From Oscillospiraceae bacterium (lineage in GTDB: Bacteria > Bacillota > Clostridia > Oscillospirales > Oscillospiraceae), in assembly GCA_017409205.1 (NCBI GenBank), contig JAFQTF010000012.1:1-57542 (forward strand): a stretch of 57,542 nucleotides of DNA, given 5' to 3'. The notes beneath the pieces were generated by a model, which saw nothing but the letters and a program-made list of their open reading frames with translations, did not search any database and had not been told where the DNA came from. Both the position numbers and the translations under genes were made by a program. Below are positions 16,299 through 25,800 of this stretch, in pieces (positions within the stretch are counted from its first letter, which is position 1; the number at the start of each line of letters is the position of its first letter).

Positions 16299-17069
16299 AT
16301 GTTCCAGAATGTGATCGTCCGGCGGCCCTGTAAGGCCATGGTGGAGGGCATCACCTCCAATCCCCAACTGGGCAAACCCGATTACGAAAAGGCATTGCGG
16401 CAGCATGACACCTATATCGAGGCCCTGAAGCAGTGCGGCGTGAAGGTTACCGTATTGCCCGCCGATGAGCGCTATCCTGATTCCTGCTTTGTGGAGGACC
16501 CGGCTGTCATCACCCGCAAGTGCGCCATCATCACCAATCCCGGTGCTGCTTCACGGAACGGTGAGAAGGATGAGATCATCGGTGCCATTCGTGAATTTTT
16601 CTCCGAGGACAAAATCGAGTATATCAAAGCCCCCGGCACTCTGGAGGGCGGCGATGTGATGATGGTGGGGGACCACTTCTATGTGGGCCGCTCTGCCCGG
16701 ACCAATGAAGAGGGCATCCGCCAGTTTATTGCCATTCTGGAGAAGCATGGCCTTTCCGGCAGTGAAGTGACCCTGGAAGAGGTGCTGCATCTGAAGACCG
16801 GTGTCAATTATCTGGAGAATAACAATATGCTGGTGTCCGGTGAATTTGTCACCAAGCCGGAGTTTGCAAAGTATAACCGAGTGGAGATCCCGGAGGAAGA
16901 GGCCTACGCTGCCAACTGTATCTGGGTCAACGGCACCGTCATTGTGCCCATGGGCTTCCCGGCTGTTGAGAAGGCCGTCCGGGATCTGGGTTACCCCGTG
17001 ATCCTGGTAGATACCTCCGAATACCGGAAGCTGGACGGCGGCCTGTCCTGCCTGTCCCTGCGGTTCTAA
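16299..17069 (+). CDS. Dimethylarginine dimethylaminohydrolase-like amidinohydrolase
   Basis: 256 residues of the guanidino-group-modifying superfamily, DDAH branch. Visible residues are 'DSCFVEDPAV' (substrate-binding Glu/Asp, about 61-70), 'GTLEGGDVM' (about 113-121), catalytic His164 in 'LHLKTG' and catalytic Cys251 in 'GGLSCLSLRF'. Family members hydrolyse methylated arginine to citrulline and a methylamine, or use related guanidines. RBS AGAGGA. The VanZ-like gene starts one base after its stop. Confidence 0.88.
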   Translation: MFQNVIVRRPCKAMVEGITSNPQLGKPDYEKALRQHDTYIEALKQCGVKVTVLPADERYPDSCFVEDPAVITRKCAIITNPGAASRNGEKDEIIGAIREFFSEDKIEYIKAPGTLEGGDVMMVGDHFYVGRSARTNEEGIRQFIAILEKHGLSGSEVTLEEVLHLKTGVNYLENNNMLVSGEFVTKPEFAKYNRVEIPEEEAYAANCIWVNGTVIVPMGFPAVEKAVRDLGYPVILVDTSEYRKLDGGLSCLSLRF

Positions 17070-17070
17070 G

Positions 17071-17607
17071 ATGATTGCAATTTCTTATGGCACCATGGTG
17101 GCTTTCATCAGTGCCATCTGGCTGTTGGTGAGAGGCTATTTTGCGATTCGGACAAGGGCAGTCTGCTGGAAGCGGGAAGCCCAGCTGCTTTTGGTGTATA
17201 TCTGCCTGATTGTGGTGGTACGGTTTACTTTTTGCCCCTTTGGGAAAGTGGACGGGCAGATCCAGCCCCTGCTGTTTGATCCGGCGCAGATGTTCCCACC
17301 CCGGATCAATCTTGTGCCGCTTAAGTATCTGCTGGATTATCTGATTATGGGCGAAGCGGTGCTGAATACGGTGGGGAATACAGCTATGTTTATTCCCATT
17401 GGTATCATCTGGCCTGCAGTGTTTAAAAGACTGGACAGTCACAAAAAGGTTATTGCGGCAGGAGTGGGATTTTCCCTCTGCATTGAGATTTTGCAGCTGC
17501 CCTTTTTGGACCGGGTCACGGATATCGATGACCTGATCCTCAATTCTCTGGGCTTTTTGATGGGCTACGGCATTTTCCTGCTGATGAAAAAATGCAGGAA
17601 GAAATAA
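17071..17607 (+). CDS. VanZ-family membrane protein
   Basis: 178 residues with four or five hydrophobic helices and the VanZ signature: an early Arg-rich loop, 'NLVPLKYLLDYLI', 'NTVGNTAMFIPIGII', and 'DIDDLILNSLGFLMGYGIF' at the end. VanZ proteins are small integral membrane proteins; some confer low-level teicoplanin tolerance, most are uncharacterised. The ATG follows one base after the previous stop, so it is translationally coupled. A terminator follows at 17613-17639. Confidence 0.88.
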   Translation: MIAISYGTMVAFISAIWLLVRGYFAIRTRAVCWKREAQLLLVYICLIVVVRFTFCPFGKVDGQIQPLLFDPAQMFPPRINLVPLKYLLDYLIMGEAVLNTVGNTAMFIPIGIIWPAVFKRLDSHKKVIAAGVGFSLCIEILQLPFLDRVTDIDDLILNSLGFLMGYGIFLLMKKCRKK

Positions 17608-17612
17608 ACAAC

Positions 17613-17639
17613 AGGCACGGCAGTTTGATTGCCGTGCCT
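17613..17639 (+). terminator. Terminator after VanZ
   Basis: AGGCACGGC/GCCGTGCCT stem with a 9-base loop, followed by TTTCTT. Confidence 0.8.
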
Positions 17640-17673
17640 TTCTTGCGTATCGTCTGTTCAATCTATATTAGGA

Positions 17674-17831
17674 GTTACTTTCTTGTTGCTGAACAAGAAA
17701 GTAACCAAAGAAGTCAGCGCCTCCCCCAGCCGCTTTCTTTGGTTCATTTCTTGTGCGGACACAAGAAATGAACACCTATCAAGTAGGGACAACGGTTCGT
17801 TGTCCGGGGGCGAACACAGTTCGCCCCTACG
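17674..17831. repeat. Cluster of stacked palindromic repeats
   Basis: Four hairpins in a row without a gene. (1) GTTACTTTCTTGTT (17674-17687) with its complement at 17692-17705. (2) ACCAAAGAA with TCTTTGGT further right. (3) TTCATTTCTTGTG (17743-17755) with its complement at 17760-17772. (4) GGACAACG..CGTTGTCC, then GGGGCGAAC..GTTCGCCCC, framed by GTAGGG and CCCTAC. This looks like REP/MITE-type interspersed DNA between converging operons. Other copies are needed to define unit ends. Confidence 0.7.
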
Positions 17832-17857
17832 TCCGCAAGATATGGAATAATAATGAG

Positions 17858-17888
17858 GGCGTGTTGCAGCATTTTGCAACACGCCCTT
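17858..17888 (-). terminator. Terminator of the pyrimidine operon
   Basis: GGGCGTGTTGCA pairs with TGCAACACGCCC around a short loop. It lies a few bases past the pyrI stop on the minus strand. Confidence 0.75.
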
Positions 17889-17896
17889 TAACTTGT

Positions 17897-18316
17897 TTAC
17901 TTGGTAGCCTGATGCTCGCAGTAGATGCAGCGGTAAATCTTCCTTTCCCGGTCCGTCAGCTTGAACTCGTGGACGATTTCACGCTCCACAGAGGTAATGC
18001 AGCGGGGATTCTTGCACTTGATAACGCCGACTACCTTCTCAGGCAGTTCCACATGGCGCTGCTCCACAACCTCGCCGTCATGGATGATGTTGACGGTGAT
18101 GCCGGGGTCCAGATAACCCAGAATATCCAGGTCGATGTCCAGATGGGTGCTGATCTTGATGATGTCCTTCTTGCCCATCTTGGGGCTGTCGGCATTCTTG
18201 ATCAGAGCCACGGTGCAGTCCAGCTCACCCAGCTTCAGAACATTGTAGATGTTCATGCCGTTGCCGGCGGTGATGTGGTCCAGGACAATGCCGTTTTCAA
18301 TGTGTCCGATTCTCAT
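17897..18316 (-). CDS. pyrI: Aspartate carbamoyltransferase regulatory subunit
   Basis: 139 residues. PyrI binds CTP/ATP and holds PyrB trimers together. The N-terminal allosteric domain starts '[15 protein letters not shown]'; the C-terminal zinc domain has four Cys as CKNPRC (about 101-106) and CIYC (about 129-132). The start overlaps the pyrB stop by 4 bases. Its presence predicts the allosteric class of aspartate transcarbamoylase. Last gene of the operon. Confidence 0.95.
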   Translation of the reverse strand: MRIGHIENGIVLDHITAGNGMNIYNVLKLGELDCTVALIKNADSPKMGKKDIIKISTHLDIDLDILGYLDPGITVNIIHDGEVVEQRHVELPEKVVGVIKCKNPRCITSVEREIVHEFKLTDRERKIYRCIYCEHQATK

Positions 18317-19230
18317 ACTTTTACCTCCAGCATCTTCAGGATCAGGGCCATGCGGATGAACATGCCGTTCTTGGCCTGGGGGAAGTACATGGCTCTGGGA
18401 TCATCGTCCACGGCAACAGAAATTTCGTTGACGCGGGGTAGGGGGTGCATGATGGCCAGATCCTTCTTGGCAGGCACCAGCTTGTCGGGGGTCAGGATAT
18501 AGGTGTCCTTCAGGCGGATGTAGTCAGCTTCGTTGAAGAAACGCTCCTTCTGCACACGGGTCATGTACAGGATGTCCAGCTCGGGCATGGCCTCTTCCAT
18601 GGTGGAAACTTCCTTGTACTCAATTCCCCGGCTCTCCAGTTCGTCCTCAATGATGTACCGGGGGAACTTCAGCTCCTCAGGAGCGATGAACACGAACTTG
18701 ATGCCGGAGTAGCGGGCCATGGCGCCCACCAGGGAGTGGACGGTACGGCCGAACTTCAGGTCGCCGCACAGACCGATGGTCAGGTTGTTCAGACGCTTCT
18801 TGGCACGCCAGATGGTCAGCAGATCCGTCAGGGTCTGGGTGGGATGGTTGTGGGCACCGTCACCTGCATTGATGATGGGAACGCCGGCACGACGGGCAGC
18901 CACCACGGGAGCGCCTTCCTTGGGATGGCGCATGGCGATGATATCGGCATAGCAGCCCACGGTCTGCACGGTGTCAGACAGGCTCTCACCCTTGGCAGAG
19001 GAGGAGGAACCAGCCTCGCTGAAGCCCACCACAGCGCCGCCCAGGCGGTGCATGGCAGATTCAAAACTGAGACGGGTACGGGTGGAGGGCTCGAAGAACA
19101 GGGTGGCCAGCAGCTTGTGGCGGCAGGCATCCTGATACTTTTCAGGATTTGCGATAATGTCTTCTGCCACAGCGATCAGCTCGTCGATCTCTTCGACGGT
19201 CAGATCGGTAATGTTCATCAGATTCTTCAT
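18313..19230 (-). CDS. pyrB: Aspartate carbamoyltransferase catalytic subunit
   Basis: 305 residues. It transfers the carbamoyl group to aspartate, the committed step of pyrimidine synthesis. Key motifs are '[13 protein letters not shown]' (carbamoyl-phosphate binding) and '[15 protein letters not shown]', with 'HPLPRVNEI' near residue 260. Normal length. Its ATG shares a base with the pyrE stop region, so the genes are coupled; it is followed by pyrI with a 4-base overlap. Confidence 0.97.
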   Translation of the reverse strand: MKNLMNITDLTVEEIDELIAVAEDIIANPEKYQDACRHKLLATLFFEPSTRTRLSFESAMHRLGGAVVGFSEAGSSSSAKGESLSDTVQTVGCYADIIAMRHPKEGAPVVAARRAGVPIINAGDGAHNHPTQTLTDLLTIWRAKKRLNNLTIGLCGDLKFGRTVHSLVGAMARYSGIKFVFIAPEELKFPRYIIEDELESRGIEYKEVSTMEEAMPELDILYMTRVQKERFFNEADYIRLKDTYILTPDKLVPAKKDLAIMHPLPRVNEISVAVDDDPRAMYFPQAKNGMFIRMALILKMLEVKV

Positions 19231-19883
19231 TACTTTGCTCCGTTTACAGCCAGATAGTTCTTGATCCGGGTGACGTTCTCCTCGTTGGCAGGATCCTCTT
19301 CCAGATATTCGATGATGTCGTAGACGTCAACAACGGAGTAGACGGGGAAGCCGAAGGTCTCCTCGATCTCCTGCATGGCGCCCTTCTCGCCCTGTCCCTT
19401 TTCCTTCCGGTCAACCATGATGAAGGTGGCGACGACCTTGGTGCCTTCCAGATGCTTCAGGATCTCCATGGACTCGCGGATGGCGGTGCCGGCGGTGATG
19501 ACGTCCTCGATGATGACGATCTCTTCGCCTGCCTGGGGAACATAGCCAACGAAGGAGCCGCCTTCACCGTGGTCCTTGACTTCCTTCCGGTTGAAGAAGA
19601 AGGGAACATTCAGGCCGTTCTTGCTCAGAGCAACGGCAGCGGAGATGGACAGGGAAATGCCCTTGTAGGCGGGGCCATACAGAACAGCCTGCTTCTTGCC
19701 CAGCTTGTCAAAGTAAGCCTTGGCATAGAACTCGCCCATCTTGGTGATCTGATCGCCGGTCTTGATCATACCGGCATTGATGAAGTAGGGGATCTTGCGG
19801 CCGGACTTGGCGGTGAAGTCACCGAACTTCAGAACACCGGCACCCTGCAGGAATTCAATAAACTCTCTCTTGTAAGCTTCCAT
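19230..19883 (-). CDS. pyrE: Orotate phosphoribosyltransferase
   Basis: 217 residues. It converts orotate and PRPP to OMP. The PRPP-binding motif '[15 protein letters not shown]' (about 123-137) is intact, and '[10 protein letters not shown]' supplies the orotate/PRPP pocket. The start is ATG at 19881-19883 behind an AAAGGAAAT site, 15 bases after the small FakA-tail-like gene. Confidence 0.97.
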   Translation of the reverse strand: MEAYKREFIEFLQGAGVLKFGDFTAKSGRKIPYFINAGMIKTGDQITKMGEFYAKAYFDKLGKKQAVLYGPAYKGISLSISAAVALSKNGLNVPFFFNRKEVKDHGEGGSFVGYVPQAGEEIVIIEDVITAGTAIRESMEILKHLEGTKVVATFIMVDRKEKGQGEKGAMQEIEETFGFPVYSVVDVYDIIEYLEEDPANEENVTRIKNYLAVNGAK

Positions 19884-19898
19884 ATCAATTTCCTTTCT

Positions 19899-20147
19899 TT
19901 ATCCGTGGAGACCTCTGGCCTGCCGGTCCATATCCTCGACGACAATATCAAAAATCTCGCCCAGTGTGGAGCAGTATTCCAGAACCTTCCAGGGTTCATT
20001 TGTGTGGTAATGGATTTTAATCAACGCTTCATCACCAACTGCCAGAAGGCAATCACCTCTGAAGTTTTCAACAAAATAATCGTTGATTGTGTCTTCATCC
20101 AGACCGGTTCCTTCAATCAGCAGTTGGGTGTCGTAACGGTATTCCAT
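19899..20147 (-). CDS. Stand-alone FakA/DAK C-terminal-like small protein
   Basis: 82 residues from the ATG at 20145-20147, which has a strong GGAGGAAT site; the frame remains open upstream only because it reads through a repeat. The sequence 'YDTQLLIEGTGLDEDTI', 'GDCLLAVGDEALIKIHYHTN', 'PWKVLEYCSTLGEIFDI' and 'VEDMDRQ' matches the last domain of fatty-acid kinase FakA / DAK-like proteins, where it follows the kinase domain. Here there is no kinase. It sits inside the pyr operon between pyrF and pyrE. Its partner is unknown; two DegV (FakB-like) genes exist in the window at 30977 and 39978. Confidence 0.7.
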   Translation of the reverse strand: MEYRYDTQLLIEGTGLDEDTINDYFVENFRGDCLLAVGDEALIKIHYHTNEPWKVLEYCSTLGEIFDIVVEDMDRQARGLHG

Positions 20148-20175
20148 TTTGGATTCCTCCTGTTGTACTGGCGTG

Positions 20176-20312
20176 GGAGCACCCCTTGCCTCTCCCTTTG
20201 GGAGAGGTGCCCAGTGTGTACACTGGGCGGAGAGGGCGAACATCGCAGACTGTCAGTTTACACCCTCTCAGTCAGCCCTTTGGGCTGCCAGCTCTCCCAT
20301 AGGGAGAGCCAA
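20176..20312. repeat. Interspersed hairpin repeat in the pyr operon
   Basis: This gene-free segment holds consecutive palindromes: CCTCTCCCTTTGGGAGAGG (20189-20207), GCCCAGTGT..ACACTGGGC (20209-20228), CAGCCC..GGGCTG (20274-20287) and GCTCTCCCATAGGGAGAGC (20291-20309). The outer arms (CTCTCCC/GGGAGAG) recur in both halves. It resembles mobile non-coding repeats of gut Clostridia and separates pyrF from the FakA-tail-like gene. Confidence 0.75.
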
Positions 20313-20318
20313 GTGGCT

Positions 20319-21023
20319 TTAGTCGCAGAACTCAGCAACGCAGCGCTGGTAAGCGGCAACGGGATCGGCAGCGGCAGTGATGGGACGGCCAACCACGATG
20401 TAGTCGGAGCCGATCTCCTTGGCAGCGGCGGGAGTCATGACCCGCTTCTGGTCGCCGATGTCGCCGTCAGCAAAGCGGACACCGGGGGTAATGGTCAGGA
20501 AGTTCTCACCGCAGCGGCCATGGACCTTGCCGGCTTCCAGGGGGGAGCAGACGATGCCGTCCAGACCGGCATTCTTGGCGGTCTCAGCGTAGTGCATGAC
20601 GACTTCATCGATGGGTTCCTTGATGAGGATATCCCGCTCCATGCTTTCCTGATCGGTGGAGGTCAGCTGGGTGACGGCAATCAGCAGGGGACGGGTGCCG
20701 TCGGGACGGGTCAGGCCTTCCAGGGCGCCCTTCATCATGGCGGTGGTACCGGCAGCATGCAGATTGGTGATGTCCACATCCAGACGGCTGAGAACAGCCA
20801 TAGCCTTCTTGACGGTGTTGGGGATGTCATGCAGCTTCAGATCCAGGAAGATCTTGTGGCCGCGGGCCTTGATCTCACGGACGATGGAGGGGCCTTCTGC
20901 GTAGTACAGCTCCATGCCGATCTTCAGGAAAGGCTTGCGCTCGCAATCAGCGAACTTGTCCAGAAATGCAAAGGTTGCTTCGGCGGAAGCAAAGTCACAT
21001 GCTACGATTACGTCTTTACCCAT
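20319..21023 (-). CDS. pyrF: Orotidine 5'-phosphate decarboxylase
   Basis: 234 residues. It removes CO2 from OMP to give UMP. The catalytic Lys-Asp motif is seen as 'FLDLKLHDIPNTV' (about 59-71); the phosphate-binding end is 'SDYIVVGRPIT' (about 208-218). Its ATG overlaps the pyrD stop. Class I OMP decarboxylase, normal length. Confidence 0.97.
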   Translation of the reverse strand: MGKDVIVACDFASAEATFAFLDKFADCERKPFLKIGMELYYAEGPSIVREIKARGHKIFLDLKLHDIPNTVKKAMAVLSRLDVDITNLHAAGTTAMMKGALEGLTRPDGTRPLLIAVTQLTSTDQESMERDILIKEPIDEVVMHYAETAKNAGLDGIVCSPLEAGKVHGRCGENFLTITPGVRFADGDIGDQKRVMTPAAAKEIGSDYIVVGRPITAAADPVAAYQRCVAEFCD

Positions 21024-21934
21024 TATTTTGCGCCTCCAATAATTTCATTTAAGTTGTTGATTCCGTATTTTTCCATAACGCGGGGAAGATCGCGAACGAT
21101 GTCGCGGCATACATAGGGATTCACCAGATTGGCGGCACCTACCTCAACGGCAGTGGCGCCGGCCAGCATCATTTCGATGACATCCTCGGCAGAGCTGACG
21201 CCGCCCATACCCACCACAGGGATGGAAACGGCGTTGGCTACCTGATAGACCATCCGCACAGCCACAGGGAAGATGGCAGGGCCGGAGAAGCCGCCCATCT
21301 TGTTGGCGATGACGGGCTTCCGGGTCCGCAGATTGATGCGCATACCCAGCATGGTGTTGATCAGGCTGATGCCGTCAGCGCCTGCATCCTCGCAGGCCTT
21401 GGCGATGGAAACGATGTCGGTGACATTGGGAGAAAGCTTGATGATGACAGGCTTGGTGGTGACGGCCTTGACAGCACGGGTCACAGCCGCAGCGGCTTCC
21501 GGCTGGGTGCCGAAGCTCATGCCGCCGCCGTGAACATTGGGGCAGGAAACGTTGACTTCCAGCCAGCCTACCTGCTCTTCCTTGTCAAGCCGTTCGCAGG
21601 TGTAGGCATAATCCTCAATGGAGAAGCCGGAGACATTGGCCATGACCGGCTTGTTAAAGCAGGCTTTCAGCTTGGGCAGCTCTTCAGAGATGACCTTTTC
21701 CACACCGGGATTCTGCAGGCCCACGGCATTGATCATGCCGGCATAGCACTCTGCAATTCTGGGGGTGGGGTTGCCGAACCGGGGATCTTTCGTGGTGCCC
21801 TTGAAGGAGAAGGTGCCCAGTTCATTGATATCATACAGTTCGGCATACTCATAGCCATAGCCGAAGGTGCCGGAGGCAGGGATAATGGGGTTGCTGAGCT
21901 CAATGCCGCAGAGATTAACCTTTAAGCTTCCCAT
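21023..21934 (-). CDS. pyrD: Dihydroorotate dehydrogenase B, catalytic subunit
   Basis: 303 residues. It oxidises dihydroorotate with FMN and works with PyrK to use NAD+. Class 1B marker: the active-site Cys in 'NVSCPNVHGGG' (about 129-139). The FMN site is 'VVGMGGVSSAEDVIEM' (about 240-255). The start overlaps the end of pyrK by 13 bases, as expected for subunits of one complex. Confidence 0.97.
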   Translation of the reverse strand: MGSLKVNLCGIELSNPIIPASGTFGYGYEYAELYDINELGTFSFKGTTKDPRFGNPTPRIAECYAGMINAVGLQNPGVEKVISEELPKLKACFNKPVMANVSGFSIEDYAYTCERLDKEEQVGWLEVNVSCPNVHGGGMSFGTQPEAAAAVTRAVKAVTTKPVIIKLSPNVTDIVSIAKACEDAGADGISLINTMLGMRINLRTRKPVIANKMGGFSGPAIFPVAVRMVYQVANAVSIPVVGMGGVSSAEDVIEMMLAGATAVEVGAANLVNPYVCRDIVRDLPRVMEKYGINNLNEIIGGAK

Positions 21935-22656
21935 AAGATCTCCTCCTTCTTCATAACGGGGCCGTCCTTGCAGATGCGCTTGTAACCGGTGAGGGTCTTG
22001 CAGCTGCAGCCCATGCAGGCGCCGAAGCCGCAGCCCATCCGCTCTTCAAAGCTCATCTGGCCGGAGGTTTTGGATGCCCGGTACACAGCCTTCAGCATGG
22101 GTTCGGGACCGCAGGTGTAGAAATATGTATAGTCTTCCGGCAGGGCATCGGTGACGAAGCCCTTGGTGCCGTAGCTGCCGTCCACGGTGGTGACGGTGAC
22201 ATCGCAGCCCAGTGCCTTGAATTCCTCTTCGTAGAAGATCTCGCTCTTGACATTGAAGCCCAGAATGACCTTGACTTCCTTGCCCAGTTCACGCAGCTTC
22301 TTTGCCAGATTGTACATGGGGGGCACGCCCACGCCGCCGCCCAGCAGCACAGGCTTGTCGCCGGAGAGGGTCAGGTCATAGCCATTGCCCAGACCTGTGA
22401 GGATGTCCAGCTTCACACCTGCACCCATGGCGCTCATGGCTTCGGTGCCCTTGCCCACCACCTTATAGACAATGGTGAGAGTCTCGTCGTCATAGTCACA
22501 GACGGAGATGGGGCGGCGCAGATACATACCGTCCAGCTGGATATTGACGAACTGGCCGCAATTGGTGATATCAGAGGTATCACCGGCCAGGATCATTTTG
22601 TAGACAGAATCTGTCAGCGCTTCATTGCTGACGATGGTGAAAATGCTTTGCTTCAT
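21922..22656 (-). CDS. pyrK: Dihydroorotate dehydrogenase B, electron transfer subunit
   Basis: 244 residues. It carries FAD and a 2Fe-2S cluster and passes electrons from PyrD to NAD+. FAD motif 'YLRRPISVCDYD' (about 47-58), NAD-binding 'LLGGGVGVPPMYNLAKKL' (about 108-125), and cluster cysteines in 'GCGFGACMGCSC' (about 217-228), with a further Cys near 238. ATG 22654-22656 with an AGGAGA site. Confidence 0.95.
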   Translation of the reverse strand: MKQSIFTIVSNEALTDSVYKMILAGDTSDITNCGQFVNIQLDGMYLRRPISVCDYDDETLTIVYKVVGKGTEAMSAMGAGVKLDILTGLGNGYDLTLSGDKPVLLGGGVGVPPMYNLAKKLRELGKEVKVILGFNVKSEIFYEEEFKALGCDVTVTTVDGSYGTKGFVTDALPEDYTYFYTCGPEPMLKAVYRASKTSGQMSFEERMGCGFGACMGCSCKTLTGYKRICKDGPVMKKEEILWEA

Positions 22657-22822
22657 AATTTCTCCTCAGCAGTTGAAATAATGGAACTTATTGCATGGGA
22701 AGGTCATTGACCTTCCTGGATTCAGCGCGGGTATTGCGTGGCATCGGACCGGACTGCCCAGCCGGAGATGTTGGATGACTGCCGGACGGAAGCCACGCCA
22801 TTGCCTGCCGGTGGATACCGGC
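22657..22822 (-). other. Structured spacer between carB and pyrK
   Basis: Right after the carB stop the minus strand forms GCCGG..CCGGC, then GCGTGGC pairs with GCCACGC about 45 bases later, and GGAAGGTCA..TGACCTTCC forms a third hairpin. There is no T-run. A 37-codon frame starting at the ATG of 'MAWLPSGSH' lies inside but has no good RBS. The first two hairpins resemble those after nrdD (1019-1192). Confidence 0.45.
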
Positions 22823-25800
22823 TTAGGCGTCAATGGTGGAAATGGTCAGAGTGGTCTCTTCCAGAACATCCAGCAGAACCTTGACGGTGTCCAGAGCGGT
22901 GAACATGGTCACATTGTACTCGGTTGCCACCTGACGGAGCTTTGCACCGTCATTTTCACCGGCACCGGGATCCTTGGTGTTGATGAAGTAGGCGATGTGG
23001 CCCTGACGCAGTGCATTGGGGATCTCATCGCTGCCGTCGCTGATCTTGGTCAGTGCGTGGGTACGGATGCCATGGCGCTTCAGGAAGGTGGCGGTGCCCA
23101 CGGTGGCTTCGATGTTGAAGCCCAGCTGATAGAACCGGCGGATCAGGGGCAGAGCCTCTTCCTTATCCTTGTCGGCGATGGTGGCAAAGACGGTGCCGTA
23201 GTTCTGCAGGTGCATGCCGGAGGCCTGCAGGGCCTTGTACAGGGCACGGTTCATGGTGCGGTCGTAGCCGATGGCTTCGCCGGTGGACTTCATTTCGGGG
23301 GACAGGTAGGCATCCAGACCACGGATCTTGTTGAAGGAGAACACGGGAGCCTTGACGTAGCAGCGGTCCTTCTCATCGGGATAAATGTCGAAAAAGCCCT
23401 GCTCCTTCAGGCTCTTGCCCAGAATGACCTCGGTGGCGATGTCGGCCAGAGAGTAGCCGGTGGCCTTGCTGAGGAAAGGAACGGTACGGGAAGAACGGGG
23501 GTTGACCTCGATGATATAGACATTGTCCTCAGAGTCGACGATGAACTGGATGTTAAAGAGGCCCACGATGCCGATGCCCAGACCCAGCTTCTTGGCGTAC
23601 TGCAGGATGATGCCCTTGACCTTGTTGGAAATGGAGAAGGGAGGATAGACGGAGATGGAGTCACCGGAGTGGACGCCGGTCCGTTCTACCAGTTCCATGA
23701 TGCCGGGGACGAACACATCCCGGCCATCGCAGATGGCGTCGATCTCCACCTCGCGGCCCTGGATATACTTGTCAACCAGAACGGGCTTGTCCTCGTCGAT
23801 CTCAACAGCGGTGCGCAGATAGTGGCGCAGCTGCTTTTCGTTGGCGACGATCTGCATGGCCCGGCCGCCCAGCACGAAGGAGGGACGGACCAGGACAGGG
23901 TAGCCGATTTCTGCGGCGGCGGCAATACCGTCTTCCAGCTTGGTGACAGCCTTGCCCTTTGCCCGGGGGATGTTCAGCTCGTTCAGCAGATTTTCGAAGG
24001 CATTGCGGTCCTCAGCCCGGTCGATGGCTGCGCAGTCGGTGCCGATGATCTTTACGCCGCGGTCTGTCAGGGGCTGTGCCAGGTTGATGGCAGTCTGGCC
24101 GCCCAGAGAGGCAATGACGCCCTCGGGCTTTTCGAATTCAATGATGTTCATCACATCTTCGGGGGTCAGAGGCTCGAAGTACAGCTTGTCAGCGGTGGTG
24201 TAGTCGGTGGAAACCGTCTCGGGGTTATTGTTGATGATGATGGCTTCGTAACCGGCGTTCTTGATGGTCATGACGGAGTGAACGGTGGAGTAGTCAAATT
24301 CCACGCCCTGACCGATACGGATGGGGCCTGCACCCAGCACGATGATCTTTTTCTTGTTCGTCAGGCGGGAAGCGTTCTCGCCAGTGTAGGAGGAGTAGAA
24401 GTAGGGGATATAGGCGCCGGTGTGGCAGGTGTCCACCATCTTGAACACGGGGAACAGGCCCAGCTCCTTGCGCATATTGTAGACATCCAGCTCGGCGCAC
24501 TTCCACAGTCTTGCGATATACTTATCGCCGAAGCCCATCTTCTTGGCGGCAGTCAGGATCTCGGCATCCTTGCGGACCCGCAGCTGCTCTTCCATGTCGA
24601 TGATGTTTTTGATGGCTTCCAGGAAGTAGGGAGTGATCTGGGTGATCTCGTGGATCTTTTCAATGGTAACGCCATGATAGATCAGCTCAGCAATGGCGAA
24701 GATGTTGTCAGAGCGGAATTCAGAGATGTATTCCAGCAGCTCCTCCACACTCATATTGTCGAACTTGCTCAGATATACATGGTTGGCGCCGATCTCCAGA
24801 GAGCGGATGCCCTTCAGCAGAGCTTCTTCCAGATTGGAGCCGATGCCCATGACTTCGCCGGTGGCCTTCATCTGGGTGCCCAGCTTATTGGTGGCAGAGG
24901 TGAACTTGTCGAAGGGGAACCGGGGCAGCTTGGCGATAACGTAGTCCAGCTTGGGCTCAAAGGCAGCGTTGGTGTTGGCGATCTTGATGTCTTCCAGAGC
25001 CATACCCACGGCGATCTTGGCGGTGACCCGTGCAATGGGGTAACCGGAAGCCTTGGAGGCCAGTGCGGAAGAACGGGATACTCTGGGGTTGACCTCGATG
25101 AGGTAGTATTCGGAGGAATGGGGATTCAGTGCAAACTGAACATTGCAGCCGCCTTCGATCTTCAGCTCCTTGATGAGCTTGATGGCGGAGTCATTCAGCA
25201 TTTTTTCGTGCTCTTTAGACAGGGTCATGATGGGAGCCACCACCAGAGAGTCGCCGGTGTGGACGCCCACAGGATCGATGTTTTCCATGCCGCAGATGGT
25301 GATGGCATGGTCGTTGGTATCACGCATGACCTCAAATTCGATCTCCTTGTAGCCCTTGACGGACTTCTCGATCAGGACCTGATGGACAGGGGACAGATTG
25401 AAGGCGTTGACGCCGATCTCCATCAGTTCCTCATCGTTGTAGGCGAAGCCGCCGCCGGTGCCGCCCAGAGTAAAGGCAGGACGCAGGACAACGGGATAGC
25501 CGATACGGTTGGCTGCTTCCCTGGCCTCTTCCAGAGAGTAGGTGATCTCGGAGGGGATAACAGGCTCGCCGATGGACTGGCACAGTTCCTTGAACAGCTC
25601 GCGGTCCTCAGCTCGTTCGATGGATTCGCTGGAGGTGCCCAGCAGCTTGACGCGGCACTCCTTCAGGATGCCCTTCTTTTCCAGCTGCATGGCCAGGTTC
25701 AGACCGGTCTGGCCGCCGATGCCGGGGATGATGGCGTCAGGACGCTCATAGCGGATGATCTTTGCCACATATTCCAGGGTCAGGGGCTCCATATAGACCT

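Noticed and set aside
14724-16406. A 560-codon minus-strand frame over DUF1846
   Set aside because: Shadow of the conserved UPF0371 gene; no RBS and no family pattern.
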